Virus record (IMG/VR): IMGVR_UViG_3300045922_000293
Coordinates: 1-64,000 of that record
DNA from: a virus
Direction: 5' to 3' (one strand)
DNA: 64,000 nt
The translations under genes and the position numbers were made by a program. Under the pieces are notes generated by a model that saw nothing but the letters and a program-made list of their open reading frames with translations, searched no databases and was not told the origin of the DNA. This document shows positions 17,294 through 23,622 of the stretch, piece by piece (the stretch's first letter is position 1; every line of letters starts with the position of its first letter).

Positions 17294-17973
17294 TGACCCG
17301 CGCAGAGATGTCGGTGTTCATGCAGTCCTGTTGGGCGCAGGATCTTACCCCTTTATATGCGTATGCCACCGAGCGGGGCACCACGGAGGATCAGGTCCGT
17401 GATTTCCGATTAGGAGTCACAACCCCGCATGTCACCTTATCAAGACATGCGAGGGATACGTTGATTTATTATGATTTGTTAGATGGGGCATTGTGCATCC
17501 CCTATACTTCCCCGTTGGGTGAGATTGAAGGCTTGACGTTAAGGTCGTTGAAGACGAAGACCTTTTTGAAGATTTTTGCCACAGATCGTCGCCCCAATCA
17601 ACCTTTATTATTGGGCTGGCAACAGGCTTCGTCTCACATAGCTCGCACAAAACACGTCTACCTTACAGAAGGTATTTTTGATTTTTTCGTCTTCCAGCGG
17701 CTGGCCCCCAACACGCTATGTACCTCGGGTGCTAGTTTTTCTCGTGAGATCTTAGTGATGCTGAAGCGTTTAAGTGACATGGGCATCGGCGTCACCTGCC
17801 TGTTTGATATGGATGAGTCTGGTGCGGGTGCGTACAGAAAAGTATCACGTTACCTCCAACCCGCTGAAGTGCGGCGTTGGACGTACCCCCACAAAGACCT
17901 TGCTGACTTCTATAAGCATGTCGGGGCCGAAGCGTTTAGGGATTTTTGGGACCTTATGCTCACATTGGGATGA
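17290..17973 (+). CDS. DnaG-type primase fragment with TOPRIM domain
   Basis: The 227-residue protein contains a TOPRIM core: the Glu strand VYLTEGIFDFF (about residues 118-128) and the DxD strand VTCLFDMDESG (about 161-171). Upstream, ATERGTTEDQVRDFRLG (26-42) resembles the DnaG segment just before the catalytic core, and ALCIPYTSPLGEIEGLTLRS (67-86) matches the DnaG N-terminal half of the RNA polymerase domain. There is no zinc finger and no helicase-binding domain, so it is a minimal primase or TOPRIM enzyme. It would make RNA primers for the phage replication fork. It overlaps the preceding gene by 4 nt. Confidence 0.75.
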   Translation: MMTRAEMSVFMQSCWAQDLTPLYAYATERGTTEDQVRDFRLGVTTPHVTLSRHARDTLIYYDLLDGALCIPYTSPLGEIEGLTLRSLKTKTFLKIFATDRRPNQPLLLGWQQASSHIARTKHVYLTEGIFDFFVFQRLAPNTLCTSGASFSREILVMLKRLSDMGIGVTCLFDMDESGAGAYRKVSRYLQPAEVRRWTYPHKDLADFYKHVGAEAFRDFWDLMLTLG

Positions 17974-18089
17974 AAAAGATGTTGTAAAATTCATCGCATG
18001 CGGGTATGAACATTTAGCATGTCCTGTAGACCTTATCCTGAGGTCTGCAAAGACATCATGAACTCCTAAAAACGATAGAGAGTAAAAGC

Positions 18090-18554
18090 ATGTCAACTAT
18101 GTGGAAAAGCGACCCGAACGTCCCCGACTCTCCAGACAAGATTATTGGGGAGTATATTAAGTACTATCCCGATATTGTGGATGTTCGCATCTTGGTGGTC
18201 TTCAAAGAGAAGGCATCTAAGTTAGGGAATGATCGTCTTCTTGTGGGCAAGGTCAGCCGAGTGAGCCCTTTGGTCAAGGCGTTGATCTATGACCCCAGCG
18301 TCGATGAACCCGAGGCGGAGTTTCTGATGACGATCGGGGCTGATGCATGGCAAGGGCTCACGCGATCTCAGAAGGAAGCATGGGTGGATCATCTTCTCGC
18401 GCAATGTGGTGCGGAAGAGGATGAGAAGAATGGTACGATGAAGTACAAGGTCCGTCCCCCTACGATATCGACCATGCCCGAGATCATTGAGCGTCATGGA
18501 GTTGATTGGGATACGGAGCTTTATAAGCTGACAACGTTCGATCTCAGCCCATAA
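18090..18554 (+). CDS. Phage metallopeptidase-like protein with degenerate active site
   Basis: The layout fits the small phage proteins annotated as putative metallopeptidases: a strand ending near FLMTIGADAWQGLT, a helix SQKEAWVDHLLAQC, then a Lys/Arg strand and EIIERHGVDW near the C-terminus. In active members the helix carries HExxH. Here it reads H-L-L-A-Q, so the catalytic Glu and second zinc His are replaced. It may be a non-enzymatic binder that keeps the fold. It sits between primase and DnaX genes with its own RBS and short flanking gaps. The assignment is from remembered family pattern, not a search. Confidence 0.55.
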   Translation: MSTMWKSDPNVPDSPDKIIGEYIKYYPDIVDVRILVVFKEKASKLGNDRLLVGKVSRVSPLVKALIYDPSVDEPEAEFLMTIGADAWQGLTRSQKEAWVDHLLAQCGAEEDEKNGTMKYKVRPPTISTMPEIIERHGVDWDTELYKLTTFDLSP

Positions 18555-18584
18555 CAGTCGAGAACAAGAGAGGATAGAAACGTT

Positions 18585-19967
18585 ATGGGTTTTGATACGC
18601 TTTATCGCCCTCGCAGATTTGATGAGGTAGTCGGCCAAAAACACGCCATTGCCCTGCTGAAGCGTCTTCTTGAGCGTAATGAGGCGTGTCAAAGTTCTTA
18701 TGTTTTTGCGGGCCTCTCGGGATCGGGCAAGACCACCCTTGCCCGTATCTATGCAAGAGCCATTGTGTGCGGGGATCGTGACCCGCACACAATGGAGCCT
18801 TGCAATGTATGTGATCCATGCAGATCCATTCTTGATCAGGCTTCTTCTGATTGTTTTGTGGAGCTTGATGCTGCGAATCATAGCGGTGCGGAAGCTATGC
18901 GCCAGATTATTGAGTCCTTGAGCTACATGACACTTGGAGGGTCATCACGCAAGATCTATCTGTTTGATGAGGCTCACCGCCTGAGCACACAAGCGCAGGA
19001 TGCGCTTTTAAAGCCAATGGAAGATGTGATTCCTCAAACAAAAGATCGTCGCATGGTGGCGTTCTTCTGTACGACAGAGCTTGAGAAGATTCGCACCGCG
19101 ATCCGTAGCCGATCCCACACCATTAAAATTCAAACCCCAAGTGTGGAAGAAATCGTGGCTCGTCTGGCCTTGATTTGTACGCAGGAAGGGGTGAGCTATG
19201 ATCGAGACGCGCTGACATTGATCGTAGAGCAGGGGCGCGGTCACATCCGTGATATGATCAAGACTCTTGAGCGCGTGGTTCAAATGAGCGGGGATGTGAG
19301 TCGTGAGGCGTCACAAGAGATTTTAGGGGTAGATGTTCATCCTGTATTGTTTGATGCTTTGACCATGACGATGCAAGGCGGTCTGAAACAGGCTTTTATG
19401 CTTTTACAAGAGAAGGTGCTCTCGAAAAAAAGCGGGATGCAAGTTCTTGATGGATTGAAATGGGCGCTGTTAGAGACCTACAAAGCCACGGCGCTCACCC
19501 TACCCTCTGCTTATGAAGGTCATGCCGCTGCGTTATTGAATGCCTTGGAGGATAAAAATAAAAATATTTTACGTGTAGCACATGTGTTAGATCAGGAGAT
19601 GGATCGTCTCTCTTTACAAGATGAAATAAATGATCTAACGCTTTTGTACGTTTTAGGGAGACTGTCCGAATCTCTCACGGTTCCCGAGGAGGTCGCGGTA
19701 CAGCATGTGCATCCTCAATCCGGATCTTTGCCCCCCTCAAAGTCTTCTGTTCAAAAAGTTGATCGTCCTGATTTATCAAGTAAGTATACCCCTAAGTCGA
19801 ATTTGGACGTTTTGGATGACAACTCTGTTCGGTACGCGAATCGAAGAATGATGGTGAAAGATGCAAAGGATCTTCATGATGGCTTACAGCCGTCACTAAA
19901 AAAGGTTCAAATCCCCAGTTTTAAGGTTGTGGGTTGGAGTTCCTCTAAAAGCAGTGAGGGGCCTTGA
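18585..19967 (+). CDS. dnaX: DnaX-like clamp loader subunit (gamma/tau)
   Basis: The N-terminus MGFDTLYRPRRFDEVVGQ is the DnaX hallmark. It is followed by Walker A GLSGSGKTT (K49), a four-cysteine zinc module (C62, C73, C76, C79 in CNVCDPC context), Walker B with DEAH (128-131), sensor 1 FFCTTEL, and SRS in place of the SRC arginine-finger motif. Residues 200-370 match the lid and collar region. The last 90 residues are low-complexity. At 460 residues it is close to the gamma form (E. coli gamma 431). It should load the DnaN-like clamp from 14335 onto primed DNA. Other loader subunits are not seen in this window, so it may use host delta subunits. RBS GAGAGGA. Confidence 0.9.
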   Translation: MGFDTLYRPRRFDEVVGQKHAIALLKRLLERNEACQSSYVFAGLSGSGKTTLARIYARAIVCGDRDPHTMEPCNVCDPCRSILDQASSDCFVELDAANHSGAEAMRQIIESLSYMTLGGSSRKIYLFDEAHRLSTQAQDALLKPMEDVIPQTKDRRMVAFFCTTELEKIRTAIRSRSHTIKIQTPSVEEIVARLALICTQEGVSYDRDALTLIVEQGRGHIRDMIKTLERVVQMSGDVSREASQEILGVDVHPVLFDALTMTMQGGLKQAFMLLQEKVLSKKSGMQVLDGLKWALLETYKATALTLPSAYEGHAAALLNALEDKNKNILRVAHVLDQEMDRLSLQDEINDLTLLYVLGRLSESLTVPEEVAVQHVHPQSGSLPPSKSSVQKVDRPDLSSKYTPKSNLDVLDDNSVRYANRRMMVKDAKDLHDGLQPSLKKVQIPSFKVVGWSSSKSSEGP

Positions 19968-19969
19968 AT

Positions 19970-20638
19970 ATGTCATCTATAGAGTCATTACAATTAACAC
20001 TCCCCTTTTTCATGGCTTCCCAGATGAAGGCCCCCGTATCCTCGCCCACCCCCTTACATGTCAAGCCTGACTCTGATCCCCCCCTAGAGTCGAAATATTG
20101 GGTGATCCTTGAATTGAGCCCACAGGGGGAGCAGGCAACTCCTAAGCAGATAGATAAGTCGTTGAGGAAGCGTCTTCAAGGGAAATGTGATGTGTTCATC
20201 CCGGGCATCACTTATAAGCGCAGGGGGAAAGATGTCACGATTCACTATATGCAGGGGTATGTTTTTGTGGAGGCTGGGTTGCCTTCAAGCATGTATTTTG
20301 ACTTAGTACATCATCCTTTTATAGCTTCTGTGCTCTATCATTTTGACGATCTTACATCTGCTAATCCACGTATGATCTTGAGCCTGCTCCCCGATTCTGA
20401 GATTGAGAAGATGCGCGAGGAGCTGGAGAATTTAACACGTGTGAAGTTTGAAGTGGGGGATGAGGTATTGATCACGGAGGGCATCTATAAAAATATGAAG
20501 GCTACGATCAAGAGTGTTCATGAGGACTCAGTGAACGTTGAGATTAAGATGCGCAGCATGATGACCCTGATCGATATGCCCGTAGCCATGATGCGTTATT
20601 TGACGGAAGAAGATGAAGCAATGTTTCTTGACGTCTAG
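19970..20638 (+). CDS. NusG-like transcription factor with KOW domain
   Basis: Residues around 28-120 match an NGN domain (KYWVILEL start; later GYVFVEAG, the typical strand before the C-terminal helix). A KOW-type segment follows (KFEVGDEVLITEGIYKNMKA, about 160-180). The protein ends with an acidic helix. NusG paralogs bind RNA polymerase and control pausing, termination or antitermination. In a phage this suggests control of late operons. I start at ATG 19970, preceded by GTGAGGGG, instead of the TTG at 19964. The next gene encodes a sigma-like HTH protein, 14 nt downstream, so the two may act together. Confidence 0.78.
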   Translation: MSSIESLQLTLPFFMASQMKAPVSSPTPLHVKPDSDPPLESKYWVILELSPQGEQATPKQIDKSLRKRLQGKCDVFIPGITYKRRGKDVTIHYMQGYVFVEAGLPSSMYFDLVHHPFIASVLYHFDDLTSANPRMILSLLPDSEIEKMREELENLTRVKFEVGDEVLITEGIYKNMKATIKSVHEDSVNVEIKMRSMMTLIDMPVAMMRYLTEEDEAMFLDV

Positions 20639-20652
20639 AGGAGATAGAGATC

Positions 20653-21438
20653 ATGGCGCATTATTTCATTCAGAATATGGACCCTAGTGATATGTCCGCG
20701 ATGTTTTCTACAGAAGACGCGATGGATCCTTTTGAAGACCCCATTGGTTATGATCAAAAAGAAGAGTACCGCGCTCGGATCTATGTCATGCTTCCCCGTA
20801 TCCCTGATCAGGAGGCTGATATGCTAGAGCTGTATTTTTTCAGAAATAAAACGCAGATGGAGATAGCCAAAATCTTCGGGGTCACGCAAGCCGCTGTGAG
20901 CTACAGGATCAAACGATCTTTACAGCGCTTGAGGTTCTTGATGGATATGCCTATTTTAACACGTGAACAGATCGCTCACGACATGCAATTCTTCAGTGAC
21001 TTTGAAATCGCTGTGTTACAAGAGATGTATGATTGTACGTGTCAAAGCTCTGTATCTGAGCGTCTTGGTAAATCACAGAACAAGGTCAGGTATCATTTTC
21101 AGCGTTGTATCCTCTATCTCCTCTCTAAAGTAAAAGATCCCGTGATTCAAGATGTTCGCTTTGATCCTTATGGTCAAATTCTCAAGAACATCTCAACGCT
21201 CCAGCATGTGGATGATGACGCATACTGTGAGTTTGCCCATGCTCCGCTAGAGTACGTCTATAAGATGATCCGTAATGATAAAGTATCTGACGAACCTGAG
21301 TTTTCGGATCTTTCTGAAGAATTCGTCACGCATTTGACTTATTTTTGGATGTTTGAGAGGATTAAGATTCATTTTAATATCCTTCAGGAGATTAAGCTGC
21401 CTAAATGGCATGGAAGGTCTACGCGCATCTTAGGGTAA
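20653..21438 (+). CDS. Sigma-region-4-like HTH protein
   Basis: Residues about 55-96 form a sigma-70 region 4-like helix-turn-helix (DMLELYFFRNKTQMEIAK then GVTQAAVSYRIKRSLQRL). A second similar HTH may lie at about 117-158 (IAVLQEMYDC and RLGKSQNKVRYHF). The C-terminal 100 residues are unassigned and contain several Trp and Phe. Two tandem region-4-like domains without region 2 suggest an anti-35 or promoter-specificity factor, not a full sigma. The gene has a strong RBS (GAGGAGA) and follows the NusG-like gene. It stands at the boundary between DNA-metabolism and structural genes, so it is a candidate late-gene activator. Confidence 0.65.
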   Translation: MAHYFIQNMDPSDMSAMFSTEDAMDPFEDPIGYDQKEEYRARIYVMLPRIPDQEADMLELYFFRNKTQMEIAKIFGVTQAAVSYRIKRSLQRLRFLMDMPILTREQIAHDMQFFSDFEIAVLQEMYDCTCQSSVSERLGKSQNKVRYHFQRCILYLLSKVKDPVIQDVRFDPYGQILKNISTLQHVDDDAYCEFAHAPLEYVYKMIRNDKVSDEPEFSDLSEEFVTHLTYFWMFERIKIHFNILQEIKLPKWHGRSTRILG

Positions 21439-21441
21439 TCT

Positions 21442-21462
21442 TCAACTTTTAATAAAAGTGTG
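21442..21462 (+). promoter_or_regulatory. CTTTTAAT motif, candidate phage promoter element
   Basis: The sequence has ACTTTTAATA followed by AGTGTG. Similar AT-rich cores appear upstream of many structural genes. This copy lies 53-73 nt upstream of the next gene but only 8 nt before a hairpin with a T-run, so it could instead be part of the terminator region. Confidence 0.3.
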
Positions 21463-21469
21463 AGAAGAG

Positions 21470-21492
21470 GTATGTATCTACATACTTTTTTT
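21470..21492 (+). terminator. Hairpin plus T-run after sigma-like gene
   Basis: GTATGT (21470-21475) pairs with ACATAC (21480-21485) around ATCT, followed at once by seven T. It is short and AT-rich but has the correct terminator layout and lies about 30 nt after the stop. Confidence 0.55.
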
Positions 21493-21514
21493 CATTTTGA
21501 GCGTATGAAAATTC

Positions 21515-21847
21515 ATGGAGGGGGATCTCTACGAGGGGCATAAGCGATGGCGTGTTATAGATATGGATAAGAAGGACAAAGCGAATGTAATTATGAGTAA
21601 GGACGTGGCGAGACTCTTCTTGGCGAAGATAGCTTCCCAATCCGTATGTTTGACTGTGTTTTTTATTGGGGGGGATCAATCCAAGGCGTACAAGCGATTT
21701 CTTGAGTTTGTAGTGACGCTGTATGCTGATATGATCAAGTTACGTCAAGAAGGTGAACAGATTACGGTGATCTGTCTTGATCCCGATGTGGCAGATGAGA
21801 TTCGTGATTATTGCGTCAAGCATGATCTAGACTGTACGGATATGTGA
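21515..21847 (+). CDS. Hypothetical protein, 110 aa
   Basis: Unknown. The sequence looks like a small alpha/beta fold: a hydrophobic strand (VCLTVFFIGG) near 45, a helix (KRFLEFVVTLYADMIK), and a second strand (QITVICLDPD) near 85, ending in an acidic, Cys-containing helix. The start is uncertain. ATG 21515 gives the longest form; ATG 21563 and ATG 21593 are alternatives, and none has a strong RBS. Its end overlaps the GTG at 21844 that opens the next frame. Confidence 0.55.
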   Translation: MEGDLYEGHKRWRVIDMDKKDKANVIMSKDVARLFLAKIASQSVCLTVFFIGGDQSKAYKRFLEFVVTLYADMIKLRQEGEQITVICLDPDVADEIRDYCVKHDLDCTDM

Positions 21848-21855
21848 GGATTCTT

Positions 21856-22212
21856 ATGTTTAACTTTGATTATGAGGATTTTGAGCTAGGCGGGATGTTC
21901 GATGATTTTGACACGATGAGCATCGATGAGAAGTTGGGAGACGTGCCTAATGTCTTCTCTGCCCGTGATCTTGCTCTTTTAAATCGATTGCATCAGGCAT
22001 CCCGCCCCAGGACGGTGGGCAAGAAGCTCCCCCCAAGGTTCAGGGTCAAGCACGCATCGACGCTCGTCAGGCACGGGTTTGTGCGCGTCGCCAATAGCCC
22101 AAATAAGCTGGTACGTTTGAGTGAGAAAGATTTTTGGGAGATCGAGGATAAAGATGGGGAGCTGATCGTCAAGCGCCTCTTTGATCCCAACGCGGGTCCG
22201 GTCAAAGCATAA
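21856..22212 (+). CDS. Hypothetical protein, 118 aa
   Basis: Unknown. The N-terminal 30 residues are acidic and aromatic (FDYEDFELGGMFDDFD). The remainder is basic with a possible winged-helix-like pattern (LLNRLHQ, STLVRHGFVRV). I prefer ATG 21856, which has GAGGA 5 nt upstream, over the in-frame GTG 21844. It ends one base into the next ATG. Confidence 0.6.
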   Translation: MFNFDYEDFELGGMFDDFDTMSIDEKLGDVPNVFSARDLALLNRLHQASRPRTVGKKLPPRFRVKHASTLVRHGFVRVANSPNKLVRLSEKDFWEIEDKDGELIVKRLFDPNAGPVKA

Positions 22213-22709
22213 TGAGCACACAGCATGAACGCGCGATGGCGCACCGCATAGCGTGTGCGATGCACGCTATACGGATGAAGCGGACGGCGGGTGAGGTAAG
22301 GTTCGTGAAAGATGATGGCAGCATCAAGCGAGCCATCCCCCCCGACTTTACTTTCAGCCCGAAGGCAATCAAACCCCTCACGAAAGTGATCTGGAGTCTA
22401 TCCGTGGCGTTGGGGCACATGATTAATGGGTCGAATCGCTTTAATCGTATTAAGAGCATTAGCATTAGTCCTGATGGCCTTGTCGGGGGGAAAGGCTATG
22501 TTCAGAAGATCCCTGACATGCGTAAACATTTGTCGGATGCGATTGAGACGGTGACCGCGATCATTGACACATTGCATGATGAAATCACGGCGGATCATTG
22601 GCAGGATATGAAGAAGCAAACTCTCTCGGATAAAGATCGCAAGGAAGTTCAAGATATGCTGTCTGATTCTGAGGATATTTTGATGGATCCCGATTCCTTA
22701 GGGGATTAA
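22212..22709 (+). CDS. Hypothetical protein, 165 aa
   Basis: Unknown. The N-terminal helix is rich in His, Ala and Arg. The middle has Ser/Ile-rich beta-like strands, and the C-terminus is acidic (SEDILMDPDSLGD). The TAATG overlap with the preceding stop implies translational coupling. No cysteine cluster, membrane segment or enzyme motif is visible. Confidence 0.6.
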   Translation: MSTQHERAMAHRIACAMHAIRMKRTAGEVRFVKDDGSIKRAIPPDFTFSPKAIKPLTKVIWSLSVALGHMINGSNRFNRIKSISISPDGLVGGKGYVQKIPDMRKHLSDAIETVTAIIDTLHDEITADHWQDMKKQTLSDKDRKEVQDMLSDSEDILMDPDSLGD

Positions 22710-22720
22710 TCTTTTTTTAA
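22707..22720 (+). promoter_or_regulatory. AATCTTTTTTTAA motif, candidate promoter element
   Basis: It overlaps the last codon of the previous gene and lies about 70 nt before the ATG at 22791. It shares the A(A/T)TCTTTT core with copies before the genes at 33609, 37369 and 41363. A TTGACA at 22741 is also present, but no good -10 lies 17 nt after it. Confidence 0.4.
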
Positions 22721-22790
22721 ACTTACATGTCTGTGTCTTGTTGACATGGCCTCCAGCTTGAAACACCCTAAAGATTAAAGAGAGTTGATA

Positions 22791-23465
22791 ATGCGCAACC
22801 ACCGTACCGCCCGTCCCCGTAAACACATCCGCCGTGCTTCACATGTGGAAGTACCATGTCTTACATGTGGTCAATGTGAAATGCTGGCAAAGTGCCTCAC
22901 GGATCTTGTCGGGGAGAAGAAGATTGTTGAGGCTGATTTGCGTCAGCTTGTGAGTGATCTTGCGCCCCGCAAGGATGAGTTGTCAGATGCCGTGACGGTC
23001 ATTCAGGGGGAATTCTCAAAGAATATGGACCCCGCTAGCAAGAAGCTCAATGATTTGTGTGATGCGCTCTTGGCCCATGCGGCGCATGACCGCAACCTGC
23101 CCTTCAATTATAAAGTGGCCTTGAGCGACGTGGATATTGAGAATCTGGGCACCTTGACCGACAATGTTTGCCTAGCAATGGAGCAGATTGAGGAGGATAC
23201 GCATGATAGTCTTGCTGCGATGGCGGACATCATGCTTGAGTTGCGTGCTCTTGATAGCATGAGCGGCACCGCTCGCACGCGTCGCGCGAGCGCGCTGGCG
23301 TCTCTTGTGGATGCATTCGAGGCTCTTGACCCTCAAGTTCAGCGCACGCTTCAGATGATTCGTCTAGCGCGCCGCCGTGTTGCGGAGAATGTTGCTGCGG
23401 CGATGGAGGACCTTGAGAAGTTGCGTGAGATGCAGAATGAGGCGAAGGCTGAGCTGGATGTCTGA
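22791..23465 (+). CDS. Helical protein with N-terminal cysteine cluster, 224 aa
   Basis: Function unknown. After a basic N-terminus, CLTCGQCEMLAKC (about residues 24-36) gives C-x2-C-x2-C-x5-C, which could bind zinc or an Fe-S cluster. The rest is almost all alpha-helical, rich in Ala, Glu, Asp and Leu, and likely coiled coil or a helical bundle. I choose ATG 22791 (AGAGAG upstream) instead of TTG 22785. It is followed by two hairpins, the second a strong terminator, so it ends a unit. Confidence 0.65.
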   Translation: MRNHRTARPRKHIRRASHVEVPCLTCGQCEMLAKCLTDLVGEKKIVEADLRQLVSDLAPRKDELSDAVTVIQGEFSKNMDPASKKLNDLCDALLAHAAHDRNLPFNYKVALSDVDIENLGTLTDNVCLAMEQIEEDTHDSLAAMADIMLELRALDSMSGTARTRRASALASLVDAFEALDPQVQRTLQMIRLARRRVAENVAAAMEDLEKLREMQNEAKAELDV

Positions 23466-23492
23466 TCAAGGCACGAGAAGAGCCTCACATGA

Positions 23493-23522
23493 ACGCTAAA
23501 AACAAAGCGCAGTTTTTAGCGT
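23493..23522 (+). repeat. 11-bp perfect inverted repeat
   Basis: ACGCTAAAAAC (23493-23503) and GTTTTTAGCGT (23512-23522) form a perfect stem with an 8-nt loop, 27 nt after the stop of the cysteine-cluster gene. No T-run follows. It precedes a true terminator by 45 nt and may be an mRNA-stability hairpin or a DNA operator. Confidence 0.5.
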
Positions 23523-23566
23523 CAAGCCCTTTTAGGCCGCGCTATCAAGAGGTTTCAAGGTTTGCG

Positions 23567-23598
23567 CTCCCCCGAATTTCATCGGGGGAGTTTTTTTT
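23567..23598 (+). terminator. Strong Rho-independent terminator
   Basis: CTCCCCCGA (23567-23575) pairs perfectly with TCGGGGGAG (23582-23590), loop ATTTCA, followed by eight T. It separates the 22791 gene from the 972-residue protein gene. Confidence 0.93.
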
Positions 23599-23622
23599 AG
23601 AATAAAGGCAAGGTGAGATAAA

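Noticed and set aside
17774-18061. + strand 95-codon frame across the primase end
   Set aside because: Mostly out of frame within the primase gene and without an RBS.
22741-22746. TTGACA as a sigma-70 -35 box
   Set aside because: No acceptable -10 at 16-18 nt spacing; nearest TA-rich hexamer is too far.
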